From positions 1 to 59,719 of the forward strand of contig NZ_CAJKVK010000003.1 of the NCBI RefSeq assembly GCF_905203285.1: DNA of 59,719 nucleotides, given 5' to 3'. Under the pieces are notes generated by a model, which worked only from the letters and a program-made list of their open reading frames with translations, was not told the DNA's origin and searched no databases. A program made the translations under genes and the position numbers. This DNA is from an uncultured Succinatimonas sp. GTDB lineage: Bacteria > Pseudomonadota > Gammaproteobacteria > Enterobacterales > Succinivibrionaceae. Numbering within the stretch: the first letter of the stretch is position 1; each line of letters begins with the position of its first letter. Of the stretch, positions 33,665-42,649 are shown piece by piece.

Positions 33665-35848
33665 ATGCTTATAGATGAGTTAAACAATGCAAAACTGACA
33701 AAACCGTTTGAAGTTTTGGGCTTGCAACCCAACTACGGCGGTGCAGGCTTTGTTTTGCGCGCTTGGCTTCCCGGAGCAAAAGAAGTTGCGGTATGGTCTT
33801 TAAAAGGCGATAAAGAAATAGTAAAGCTTGACTGCACCAGCCCTGACGGCTTGTTTGAGAAAGTTTTGCCTGATGTAAAAGAGCCTTTCCACTATAAGTT
33901 TAAGGTTAAATATCCTGACGCAGCCGTAGAGATCATCGACCCGTATCAGTTCAGGGATGAGGCTTTCTACGGATTGTCCACGATGTACGAAACTCCGTCG
34001 AATATTTATAAGACTTTAGGCGCTCAGATAATTGAAGTTGAAATTGACGGAGTCAAAGTAAAAGGTACTAAATTTGCCGTTTACGCACCCTCTGCCACCT
34101 GTGTAAGTTTAATCGGCGATTTTAATTTCTGGGACGGACGCCGCCATCCGATGGCAAGAAGCCTTTTAGGCCATTGGGTATTATTCGTTCCCGGGTTGGG
34201 CGTAGGGCAGCGCTATAAGTTTGAGATAAAAGATCCGCACGGCAACCGTTTGCCGCATAAATCGGATCCGGTCGGTTTCTATCATGAGCAGTATCCGTCA
34301 TTTGCCTCCATTATTTCCGATCAGACAAGCTATAAGTGGCATGATGACGCATGGATAAAATCTCAGCTTAACAATAAGCTTACTCGTCCGATTTCCATCT
34401 ATGAAGTACATTTGGCGTCTTGGCGCCGTAAAGAAGACGGCTCGAGCCTTTCATACCGTGAACTTGCCGATGAGCTCGTAAAATATGTAAAAGATATGGA
34501 ATATACCCATATCGAATTGCTGCCGGTTATGGAGCATCCTTTCTCGGGATCTTGGGGTTATCAGCCGACCGGTCTTTTTGCTCCGACCAGCCGTTTCGGC
34601 GGAATAGATGACTTTAAGTATTTTATTGATACCTGCCATCAGAACAATATCGGCGTAATTTTAGATTGGGTTCCCGCTCATTTTCCGACCGACGCTCACG
34701 GCTTGGCACGTTTTGACGGAACTCCGCTTTATGAGTATGAAGATCCGCGCCGCGGCTGGCATCCTGATTGGAATTCATTAATTTATGATTTCGGTCGTGA
34801 TACCGTCCGCAACTTCCTTATCGCCTCCGCCTTAATCTGGCTTGATTACTATCATGTCGACGGCTTGCGCGTAGATGCAGTGGCATCAATGCTTTACTGG
34901 GATTACTCAAGAAAAGAAGGCGAATGGATCCCCAACGTCAACGGCGGCAATATCAATTATGAGGCAGTAAGCTTCCTTAAATGGTTTAATGAGGAAGTTT
35001 ATAAGAAATTCCCGCAAGCCATGACTATTGCCGAAGAATCCACAGCCTTTACCGGAGTTTCCCGCCCGACTTATACCGGCGGCTTGGGATTCGGCTTTAA
35101 GTGGAATATGGGATGGATGCACGACAGTCTTGATTATATGTCGCAAGATCCGTTCTTCCGTAAGTATCATCACGGAGAAATGTCTTTCTCCATGATTTAT
35201 GCTTACAACGAGAATTTCATTTTGTCCATTTCCCATGACGAAGTAACTCACGGCAAGCATTCGTTGCTCTACAAGATGCCGGGAGATGAGTGGCAGCAGG
35301 CTGCAAATATGCGCTCCTACTTAGGTTTCCAATATGCGCATCCGGGCAAGAAGCTTAATTTCATGGGCACCGAATTTGCCCAAAGCTCAGAATGGAACCA
35401 TGACTCGCAGCTTGAATGGTGGCTCTTGCAGTTTGACAAGCATCGCGGAATGCAGACACTTGTTCGCGATTTGAACAAGCTTTACACAAGTGAGCCGCTG
35501 TTGTGGAAGAACGATTATGATCCTTCCGCTTTCAAATGGCTTGATGTCAACGATGCCGAGCACAGTATTTTTGCTGCGCTGCGTACGGATCCTGAAACTC
35601 ATGAAGAGATCATTGCCGTATCCAATTTCACTCCGGTTCCTTATGTGGCATATCGTCTCGGAGTGCCGCGCCCCGGAGTCTACAGCATCATATTAAATAC
35701 CGATGATAAGAAGTATTGGGGCAGCGGTTACAAGACCGGTCCTGAGAAACTTGCCTCATCCAATATTTCATGGCAAGGTCAATATCATTCGGTTGTGCTT
35801 GATCTCCCGCCGCTTGCAACTGTATTTATCAAGCGAGTAAGTGAGTAA
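33665..35848 (+). CDS. glgB: 1,4-alpha-glucan branching enzyme GlgB
   Basis: GlgB introduces alpha-1,6 branches into glycogen. The 727-residue protein has an N-terminal early-set domain (N1), a CBM48 domain (FAVYAPSATCVSLIGDFNFWDGRRHPM), and the GH13 barrel: VPAHFPTDAHGLARFDGTPLYEYEDP, nucleophile DGLRVDAVASMLY, acid/base TIAEESTAF, and ILSISHDEVTHGK. Length matches E. coli GlgB (728). Strong ribosome site GAGGAGG. It lies 18 bp after malQ and 56 bp before glgX. Confidence 0.97.
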   Translation: MLIDELNNAKLTKPFEVLGLQPNYGGAGFVLRAWLPGAKEVAVWSLKGDKEIVKLDCTSPDGLFEKVLPDVKEPFHYKFKVKYPDAAVEIIDPYQFRDEAFYGLSTMYETPSNIYKTLGAQIIEVEIDGVKVKGTKFAVYAPSATCVSLIGDFNFWDGRRHPMARSLLGHWVLFVPGLGVGQRYKFEIKDPHGNRLPHKSDPVGFYHEQYPSFASIISDQTSYKWHDDAWIKSQLNNKLTRPISIYEVHLASWRRKEDGSSLSYRELADELVKYVKDMEYTHIELLPVMEHPFSGSWGYQPTGLFAPTSRFGGIDDFKYFIDTCHQNNIGVILDWVPAHFPTDAHGLARFDGTPLYEYEDPRRGWHPDWNSLIYDFGRDTVRNFLIASALIWLDYYHVDGLRVDAVASMLYWDYSRKEGEWIPNVNGGNINYEAVSFLKWFNEEVYKKFPQAMTIAEESTAFTGVSRPTYTGGLGFGFKWNMGWMHDSLDYMSQDPFFRKYHHGEMSFSMIYAYNENFILSISHDEVTHGKHSLLYKMPGDEWQQAANMRSYLGFQYAHPGKKLNFMGTEFAQSSEWNHDSQLEWWLLQFDKHRGMQTLVRDLNKLYTSEPLLWKNDYDPSAFKWLDVNDAEHSIFAALRTDPETHEEIIAVSNFTPVPYVAYRLGVPRPGVYSIILNTDDKKYWGSGYKTGPEKLASSNISWQGQYHSVVLDLPPLATVFIKRVSE

Positions 35849-35862
35849 AAGCCTGACAAAAA

Positions 35863-35891
35863 CCTTCCGAGGTCCGTAAAGACCTCGGAGG
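35863..35891 (+). repeat. Intercistronic hairpin between glgB and glgX
   Basis: CTTCCGAGGTC (35864-35874) pairs with GACCTCGGAGG (35881-35891), a strong 11-bp stem with one G:T pair and a 6-nt loop. There is no T run, so it is not a typical terminator. It sits just before the glgX ribosome site (GAGG at 35897-35900) and could stabilise the glgB message or slow glgX translation. Confidence 0.6.
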
Positions 35892-35904
35892 TAAGTGAGG
35901 GCTT

Positions 35905-38088
35905 ATGGCTTTAAAGCTTAAAGAAAGACAAAACTATTCAAAAGCGCTTACCTCAACGTTAGGCGCTACTCTTCTTGATGACGGATGTTTCTTTTCCGTG
36001 TGGGCACCGCTTGCCACTTCTATAATTATCCATTTTTATACTTTTGAAGAAGAGCCATTAGGATCCGTTAAGCTCGTTGAGCGCCGCGGCGGATTTTGGT
36101 TCGGTTGTATCGAAGGGGTTAAAGCGGAAGATTGCTACGCTATAGAAGCGCAGGGTGAAGAAAAACCCGAGGCCGGTCTTTATTTTAAAGCCGGGCGTTT
36201 GCTTATCGATCCTTACGCTAAAGAGTTAAACCGTCCGATTATATATAACGATAGCCTATACAAAGAAAATTCCGCGGCTTTTATTCCCAAGGCGGTTATC
36301 TTGGGAAAAGACGATTTTGATTGGGATGGGGTTAAAAAACCTGATTTGGAGCGCAACAGCGCAATTATTTATGAAGCGCATGTTAAAGGAATGACCAAAC
36401 TTAATAAGGAAATACCGCCATCACTTCGCGGAACTTATTTAGGGCTGGCTCATCCTTCAACTATAGCTCATTTAAAAAGGCTTGGGATTACGGCAGTACA
36501 GCTTATGCCTATAGCCGCCTCCATGAGTGAGCCTTTTTTGGTTCAAAGAGGGCTTAGTAATTATTGGGGCTACAATCCTTTATGCTTTATGGCTCCGGAT
36601 CCTCGGTATGCAACTTCAGCACGTAATGCCGTAACCGAATTTAAGACAATGGTGCGTGAGCTTCATCGTAATAAGATCGCAGTAATTTTGGATGTGGTGT
36701 ACAACCATACCGCAGAGGGCGGTCTGGACGGCCCGGTCTTAAGTTATAAAGGACTTGATGCCAAACGTTATTACGCATACTCGACAAAAGAAGACGGTAG
36801 CCGCGATTTTCTGCAATATTTGAACGTCACGGGCTGCGGCAACAGCTTTAACGTTGATTCCAATATCTCATTGCGCCTGGTATCGGAAGCCATGCGTTAT
36901 TGGGTTACGGAAATGCAGGTTGACGGTTTCCGCTTTGATTTGGCCGTGACGGTGGGAAGAGAGTACAGCGACAGCAGAAACTATCGCTTTACCAGGCACG
37001 CCGCTTTCTTTAAATACTGTTTTTGTGAGCAGGAAATAGATCGTTCCTTGCTTATTGCCGAGCCTTGGGATGTAGGTTGGGACGGTTATCAACTGGGCAG
37101 GTTCCCTGCAGGATGGAGTGAGCAGAACGACAAATTCCGTGACTCGGTTCGCTGCTTTTGGCGCGGAGATCCGGGACTTCTCGGTGTCTTTGCTACCCGT
37201 CTTATGGGATCGCGCGATAATTTTGCCAAACGTACCCGTTCAATTAACGCCAGTCTTAATTATGTGACTTATCATGACGGTTTCTCTCTTGAGGATTTGG
37301 TTTCATACAACTCAAAGCATAATGAACTTAATTTAGACGGCAACCGCGACGGAGCAAATGAAACTACGTCCTTTAATTTCGGGGTGGAAGGAAAGACCAC
37401 GGATCCTGATATTTTAAAAAAGCGCAGGCAAATGAAACGCAATTTGCTGGCGAGCGTTTTAATTTCACAAGGAATGCCGCATATTTTGGGCGGAGATGAA
37501 TTTTCCCGTACTCAGCACGGCAACAACAACGCTTATTGTCAGGATAACGATCTTACTTATACTCATTGGGATCGAACCGCGGAGAATGAGGATTTAATTG
37601 ATTTTATCGGACTTTTGTGTCGGATAAGACTCAGCTCGGTAATTTTAAAAGATTTGAATCTTGATGATGATAATTTCCACTTGCGGGCCGATTCCTTCCT
37701 GGTGCGTTGGCGTAAAAGCGATGGTCATTTGATGGAAAGCGAGGATTGGAACGATCCTAAAACAAAAAGTTTCTTGCTTTATATCGGTGATAGAGATAAT
37801 CAAAAGGAGCGTTGGTGCTTTATCATAAATCAGGGGGCAGGAGAAATTAACTATAAGCTTCCGTCGGTTCCTGATAACAAGATGTGGATGGCGATAGTAG
37901 ACACTTCAGAAGAAAACGGTGTACCGCAGCGCTATTCAAATGCCGGCGGACTTGAATCATGGGTGGCGCCTAATTCAATAAAGGTGCTGCGTATGATTGA
38001 TACCAAATACCGTGAGTTTGTGTCAGAAGGTCTTGAGTACATTCGTCATCGTAACCGCCGTGACTTTGACTATAAGTTTCGCAGGTAA
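35905..38088 (+). CDS. glgX: Glycogen debranching enzyme GlgX (isoamylase family)
   Basis: GlgX cleaves the alpha-1,6 branch stubs left by glycogen phosphorylase. The 727-residue protein starts with a CBM48 domain (FFSVWAPLATSIIIHFY), followed by the GH13 barrel: AVILDVVYNHTAEG, nucleophile DGFRFDLAVTVGRE, acid/base LLIAEPWDVG and NYVTYHDGFSLEDLVSYNSKHN. The GGDEFSRTQHGNNNAYCQDN block is diagnostic of GlgX/TreX. It is longer than E. coli GlgX (657). Third gene of malQ-glgB-glgX. Confidence 0.95.
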   Translation: MALKLKERQNYSKALTSTLGATLLDDGCFFSVWAPLATSIIIHFYTFEEEPLGSVKLVERRGGFWFGCIEGVKAEDCYAIEAQGEEKPEAGLYFKAGRLLIDPYAKELNRPIIYNDSLYKENSAAFIPKAVILGKDDFDWDGVKKPDLERNSAIIYEAHVKGMTKLNKEIPPSLRGTYLGLAHPSTIAHLKRLGITAVQLMPIAASMSEPFLVQRGLSNYWGYNPLCFMAPDPRYATSARNAVTEFKTMVRELHRNKIAVILDVVYNHTAEGGLDGPVLSYKGLDAKRYYAYSTKEDGSRDFLQYLNVTGCGNSFNVDSNISLRLVSEAMRYWVTEMQVDGFRFDLAVTVGREYSDSRNYRFTRHAAFFKYCFCEQEIDRSLLIAEPWDVGWDGYQLGRFPAGWSEQNDKFRDSVRCFWRGDPGLLGVFATRLMGSRDNFAKRTRSINASLNYVTYHDGFSLEDLVSYNSKHNELNLDGNRDGANETTSFNFGVEGKTTDPDILKKRRQMKRNLLASVLISQGMPHILGGDEFSRTQHGNNNAYCQDNDLTYTHWDRTAENEDLIDFIGLLCRIRLSSVILKDLNLDDDNFHLRADSFLVRWRKSDGHLMESEDWNDPKTKSFLLYIGDRDNQKERWCFIINQGAGEINYKLPSVPDNKMWMAIVDTSEENGVPQRYSNAGGLESWVAPNSIKVLRMIDTKYREFVSEGLEYIRHRNRRDFDYKFRR

Positions 38089-38102
38089 ATTAAAGAGATG
38101 AA

Positions 38103-38140
38103 AAATCCCCGAAATCGTATGAAATCGGGGATGTTTTTTT
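38103..38140 (+). terminator. Terminator of the malQ-glgB-glgX operon
   Basis: ATCCCCGA (38105-38112) pairs with TCGGGGAT (38125-38132) around a 12-nt loop, followed by GTTTTTTT. It lies 15 bp after glgX and also faces the convergent sppA gene. Confidence 0.85.
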
Positions 38141-38152
38141 GCGTGATTAAGG

Positions 38153-40084
38153 TTAGAGCACGGCTTTAATCGGGCTTAATGCTATAAATTGCGTATTATC
38201 CGCCGCTCCTTTTTGTGAGTTTACTATAAGATCGATAAATCCTTTTAAAATCTCGTCGGGGATAATTCCTTCCGCTTTTGTCATGATAAAAAGTTCAAGC
38301 GGTGATATTGCCTTTTCGCCCTGCACGGCAAGATGCAGCACGCTTACATCATCAAGAGTCGAATCAATAAGTTTTGCCGCTTCATTAAGCGCGTCGTTTA
38401 GCGTTCCCAAATCATCGACAAGTCCCAAGTTCTGAGCTTCTTCACCTAAAAAGACTTGTCCTTCAGCATACGAAATGTAGTTTGCAGGACTAAGATTGCG
38501 GCTTTTAGCTACAAGATTGATGAAGTTGTCATAGGTGTGTTCAACGCTAAGGCGCATTGTTTCCTTGGTGTTTTCTGAAAGAGGATTGGCTATGCTTGCG
38601 TCGGCAAATTCATGGGTGGCAACGCCGTCTTGATATACTCCGACGTGATTTAGTAAATCATGTGCTCCCATTGCCAGGCTGAAAACACCGATAGAACCGG
38701 TCAAGGTTGAGCTGTCGGCTATGATCTTGTCGGCAGCGCTTGCCACCCAATACCCGCCGGATGCTGCAGTACCGTTCATTGAAACTATGATTTTTTTACC
38801 CTTAGCTTTAAGACGCATTAACGCTCTTCTTATTTCTTCGCTTGCCTTTACCGCACCGCCAGGACTGTTTATATACATAACCACGGCTTTAATTGTGTCG
38901 TCATCACGCACTTTATTTAAAAGCGGCAGAATATTGTCGGGGGTGAAGGCATAAACGTCATTTGAAAATCCTGAGATTTGACCGATGCCGTAAATAACGG
39001 CAATGCGCTTATCTTTAAGTTTTTCAGGAGCGCTTTTTAAGGAAAGGTACTTACGGTAATTTATCATGTTGGGCAAGGAAGTATCGTTCCTGTCCGTACC
39101 GTAGCTTTTACATAAAGATAAAAGGTAATCCTCACGGGATATGAGCTCGTCTACAAGATTGTTTTCAAGCTGCATCAACGCCGTATCGCCTTTATAAAAT
39201 TCAAGTTCTTTTACATATTTGGCAGCGTCAGGCAGTACGATGCTGCGGGACAGCACTTTTCTTACGTTAAGCTCGTTTATATATTCATCCCACAAATTGG
39301 CGGCCAGATCTGCGTATTCGGCTTTTACGTCAGGCGACATATCGTTGCGGGTGTAAGGCTCGATCGCGGATTTAAAATGTCCGGCTTTAAAAATGTAGGG
39401 GGTGACTTTGAGGGTATTAAGTAAATCTTTATAGTAAAGTGAACTCATCCCGATGCCGCGTAAATTGACCTGTCCCATAGGGTCAAGCAGGATCTTGTCG
39501 CAGTGCGCGGCAATGGCAAAAGCAGACTGTGAGTATGAGTAGGCAAGAGCCGTAACTTCTTTACCGCCGTTTCTGACTTTGTCAACGGCATCGCCGATTC
39601 GTTTTGCCACGGCCAGGGTCATGGGAGATAAGTCATTAAGATCGAGAATGACAAGCTTTAAATTATTATCTTCAGCAGCAAAGTTCAGCGCTTTTTCAAT
39701 TGCAACAAGCTCGTGGGTAACACTGCCCGTCAGCTGCTCGTTTACTCGGCGCTGCAGATTTGAAAAATCATCGCTTGCAAGCGGCGATTCACTGACAACG
39801 CCCTTTAAAGGCAGATAAAGAATTTGCGCGCTTTGCTCTACGGGAGTTATTTCCTCCTGTCCTGAAGCTATTGTAACCGCTTTTTCCTTAATTGTTCCTG
39901 CAAGGTTATAGGCAATTACTATAAGCGCAATTATTGCAATCATCACCAGATTGGAGATGAAGTTGCGGATAAAAGTGAGAGCGGCACCGATAAAAGACAG
40001 CACTTTAAAAAAGCAGCGGCACCAGGAAGTATGCTTTGTCGAGGAAATTTCTTTAATTTCTATTTGAGGATTAGAATTATCCAT
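38153..40084 (-). CDS. sppA: Signal peptide peptidase SppA (67K type)
   Basis: SppA degrades cleaved signal peptides in the inner membrane. The 643-residue protein has one N-terminal transmembrane helix (about 45-62) and two tandem S49 domains. The catalytic dyad of the long form is split between them: K238 in FKAGHFKSAIEPYTR and S442 in NGTAASGGYWVAS. It lies 34 bp after qmcA in a membrane quality-control operon on the minus strand, as the last gene. Confidence 0.95.
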   Translation of the reverse strand: MDNSNPQIEIKEISSTKHTSWCRCFFKVLSFIGAALTFIRNFISNLVMIAIIALIVIAYNLAGTIKEKAVTIASGQEEITPVEQSAQILYLPLKGVVSESPLASDDFSNLQRRVNEQLTGSVTHELVAIEKALNFAAEDNNLKLVILDLNDLSPMTLAVAKRIGDAVDKVRNGGKEVTALAYSYSQSAFAIAAHCDKILLDPMGQVNLRGIGMSSLYYKDLLNTLKVTPYIFKAGHFKSAIEPYTRNDMSPDVKAEYADLAANLWDEYINELNVRKVLSRSIVLPDAAKYVKELEFYKGDTALMQLENNLVDELISREDYLLSLCKSYGTDRNDTSLPNMINYRKYLSLKSAPEKLKDKRIAVIYGIGQISGFSNDVYAFTPDNILPLLNKVRDDDTIKAVVMYINSPGGAVKASEEIRRALMRLKAKGKKIIVSMNGTAASGGYWVASAADKIIADSSTLTGSIGVFSLAMGAHDLLNHVGVYQDGVATHEFADASIANPLSENTKETMRLSVEHTYDNFINLVAKSRNLSPANYISYAEGQVFLGEEAQNLGLVDDLGTLNDALNEAAKLIDSTLDDVSVLHLAVQGEKAISPLELFIMTKAEGIIPDEILKGFIDLIVNSQKGAADNTQFIALSPIKAVL

Positions 40085-40118
40085 TTTTATTCCTTATCTA
40101 CCCTAAAAAACTCAGCCG

Positions 40119-41069
40119 TTATTTTTTTATAGGTGCAGCTGCGGATGCATCGCTTTTAACGATTTTCATCGCTGAAGATATGAGAGAAGCCATATCGCCT
40201 AAGTTACTCGGCACAATCAAGGTATTGTTGGTGCGGGCAAGATTGGAGAATGCTTCTACGTATTTTTCGGCAATTTGCAGATTAACCGCGGTCATGCCGC
40301 CTTCTCCTTTTGAGGCTGCAGCGATATTACGAATGGCTTGTGCGGTAGCGTCGGCAATGGCGATGGTGGCTGCCGCCTGACCTTCGGCTTTATTGATTTC
40401 AGCCTGTTTTTCACCTTCTGATTGAGCAATTGCCGCTTCTTTGGCGCCGGTTGCAAGGTTTATCTGCTCTTGCTTGCGGCCTTCAGAGGCGGCAATAAGA
40501 GCACGTTTTTCACGCTCGGCAGTAATTTGCTGCTGCATGGCCTGCAAGATGACGGCTGGAGGCGTCAAATCTTTTATTTCATAACGCAGTACTTTTACAC
40601 CCCAGTTAAGAGCGGCCTCGTCAATTGCGGCAACTACGTTGTTGTTAATGGCATCACGCTCTTCAAAAGTGCGGTCAAGTTCCATGCGGCCGATGACCGA
40701 ACGCAGCGTTGTTTGGGCAAGCTGAGTGATGGCAACGATGTAATTTGATGTTCCGTAACTTGCTCTTTTAGGATCGGTTACCTGGAAAAACAATACGCCG
40801 TCAACCGACAATTGAGTATTGTCACGGGTAATGCAGACTTGAGACGGGGTATCAAGAGGGATTTCCTTTAAAGAATGACGGTAGGCAACTTTATCGATAA
40901 ATGGGATGATGAAATTAAGACCCGGATTTAAAACGGTATGGAATTTACCCAGGCGTTCAATGACCCAGGCCGTTTGCTGCGGGACTACTTTAATAGATTG
41001 AATGGCAAAGATGACGGCAATGAATATTACCACTACGGATACTATAAGCGGGCCGTTTATCATGTACAT
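40119..41069 (-). CDS. qmcA: SPFH/band-7 (stomatin-like) membrane protein, QmcA type
   Basis: This 316-residue protein has a single N-terminal membrane helix (about 8-27) and an SPFH domain: VPQQTAWVIERLGKFHTVLNPGLNFIIPFIDKV, then TTLRSVIGRMELDRTFEERDAIN and WGVKVLRYEIKDLTPP. An Ala/Glu-rich coiled region with repeated EGEKQAEINKAEGQAAA follows. QmcA-type proteins form large membrane cages or scaffolds and work with NfeD partners, here encoded 19 bp upstream. The start could be two codons downstream (second Met). Confidence 0.92.
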   Translation of the reverse strand: MYMINGPLIVSVVVIFIAVIFAIQSIKVVPQQTAWVIERLGKFHTVLNPGLNFIIPFIDKVAYRHSLKEIPLDTPSQVCITRDNTQLSVDGVLFFQVTDPKRASYGTSNYIVAITQLAQTTLRSVIGRMELDRTFEERDAINNNVVAAIDEAALNWGVKVLRYEIKDLTPPAVILQAMQQQITAEREKRALIAASEGRKQEQINLATGAKEAAIAQSEGEKQAEINKAEGQAAATIAIADATAQAIRNIAAASKGEGGMTAVNLQIAEKYVEAFSNLARTNNTLIVPSNLGDMASLISSAMKIVKSDASAAAPIKK

Positions 41070-41088
41070 GACAAGATCTCCTTTTTGA

Positions 41089-41499
41089 TTAATTCTTTTT
41101 GGTTAATACAAGTTCGTTGCCGTCAACCTCGGCAATAATATAAATTCCGCTTTGCAGCTGCCCCTCTTTGGCACGGGCTAGCCATTTGGCGCCGCGGTAA
41201 TTAACTAAGGCAGAGCCGTCACTATTGACTTTATTAACAACAACTTTGTTCCCTTCGTCAAGACGTACGTCTTCTGTCGCACTCTTTCTTTTAGTGCGCA
41301 AAAAGTAAGTACCGATTGCCCCGATACAGGTGACGATAGCAGCAACGGAGCACTGAACGGTTAATGAATAATCTAAATAACTGAATAAGGCCGCTGCAAA
41401 GAGGGCTGCGCTTACGGTAAGAAGATAGACGGTACCGATTAGCATTTCGGCACCTAAAACGGCAAATGCCCCTATGAGCCATAAAATAGTGGTAGACAT
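41089..41499 (-). CDS. NfeD-like protein (YbbK partner of QmcA)
   Basis: The 136-residue protein has three hydrophobic segments (about 5-25, 28-45 and 47-67) and a C-terminal OB-fold (about 85-135) with the family's ending: GSALVNYRGAKWLARAKEG, then YIIAEVDGNELVLTKK. NfeD OB domains usually pair with SPFH proteins, and qmcA is the next gene (19-bp gap). It is preceded by an unknown membrane gene after 9 bp. Confidence 0.88.
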   Translation of the reverse strand: MSTTILWLIGAFAVLGAEMLIGTVYLLTVSAALFAAALFSYLDYSLTVQCSVAAIVTCIGAIGTYFLRTKRKSATEDVRLDEGNKVVVNKVNSDGSALVNYRGAKWLARAKEGQLQSGIYIIAEVDGNELVLTKKN

Positions 41500-41508
41500 T
41501 TACTCTCC

Positions 41509-42045
41509 TTATTTTTTCCTGCGGTTATGTTTTATGTTGTTAATAAAACCTAACAAGAAAATAAATACAAAAAGCGGAACAATAAACGCAGGCATTTTCG
41601 ACACTGCGGCAATTACGCAGAAAATGACAAAACAGATAATAAGAGGTATTGAACTTTTTTTATTAAAGTTCCGACTCTTGGTTTGGGTCTTTTTGGGCCA
41701 TTGTACAGGGCCTTCGGGACTTTCATACAATCCGGATGAACTTCCTTTATCAAGCGGGATATCCTTAGGATGAAGATTATCTTCTTCGCTTATATCAGTC
41801 TGTTCTTCAATATCCGTTTGTTCGTTATATGAGGTGCTGTTTTTAAATAAGTTTTCCTCACGGATTTTATTCATCGTGTTTTCATGATCGGCTTTGATTT
41901 TATCGACGCAATGCTCAAGAGGGTGGGACATGGCCTCTTTGGCAGAGTCGGCATCAAGGCTTACTTGAGAATGTTTTTTCTGCAGCTCTTCTACATAACT
42001 TACAAAGTCGCCGTCTTTAGGCCCGTTGGCTTTTTTAAAAAACAT
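41509..42045 (-). CDS. Unknown acidic protein with two C-terminal membrane helices
   Basis: I do not recognise this 178-residue protein. Residues 1-130 are hydrophilic and acidic, with a nearly repeated EQTDIEEQTDISEED. Residues 132-148 and 152-170 are hydrophobic and form a probable helical hairpin, followed by a basic C-terminus (NIKHNRRKK) that should face the cytoplasm. It is the first gene of a four-gene minus-strand operon with nfeD-like, qmcA and sppA (9-bp gap), so a membrane-stress role is plausible. Confidence 0.72.
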   Translation of the reverse strand: MFFKKANGPKDGDFVSYVEELQKKHSQVSLDADSAKEAMSHPLEHCVDKIKADHENTMNKIREENLFKNSTSYNEQTDIEEQTDISEEDNLHPKDIPLDKGSSSGLYESPEGPVQWPKKTQTKSRNFNKKSSIPLIICFVIFCVIAAVSKMPAFIVPLFVFIFLLGFINNIKHNRRKK

Positions 42046-42649
42046 AAAAAACTCGCAAGTTGTAAAAAATATTCAACAATTTTCTTAAAGTTAATGGTAG
42101 CAGATTATCAAAAAAGATCAGCGGCTAAAATCCGTTCTTTAGGGCGGAGATCATCACAAGGAGAAGCTCAGTGTTTAATCCGGCGTTTTCTGCTGCTCAA
42201 TATATTAATGGATAATAGATATTGGAGCTCCTCCGCAGGATGAAGCAAAAAATAAGACGAATTCCATAAGGCGTTACCCCACAGTTTAGTTCTAACGGTG
42301 GGATTATATCTTTTTAGATGATAATGGAAGATGTCTCCTTGAGTCTGAATACAAGCTCTTAGATGGATAATTGAGGTAGATCTAAAACTAATAATGCACT
42401 TGCTCTTTTTAACGTCAGCTTCAATAAGCTTTACATTAAATTGAGACTTTTGTTTTCAAAGATTGTTTTGAGCTTATTGATGCTTTGGGCAGTGAAAACT
42501 TTTCTTGGGTATTTTGTTTTGAGCAAGTGAAAAGGCATTTCCTCTATACCATAAAAATCACTTAAAAAATTTTGAACTTCACCAAAAATTTGCAAGATTT
42601 TGATATAATTCTCGGTTAATTTATACATTAATAAGTTAAAGGAGTCTCT
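42046..42649. other. Intergenic region upstream of guaB
   Basis: This 604-bp region lies between two divergent transcription units. It holds a CCCAC/GTGGG dyad (about 42278-42303) and the guaB promoter near its right end. A 65-codon minus-strand frame at 42431-42628 has no ribosome site and is not called a gene. I see no riboswitch or tRNA. Confidence 0.5.
42601..42609 (+). promoter_or_regulatory. Extended -10 promoter of guaB
   Basis: TGATATAAT is an extended -10 element (TG-N-TATAAT) 40 bp before the guaB start. The -35 region is poor, which is usual for extended -10 promoters. Confidence 0.6.

Noticed and set aside
42431..42628. 65-codon minus-strand reading frame upstream of guaB
   Set aside because: No ribosome site before its ATG and it runs across the guaB promoter; no family resemblance seen.
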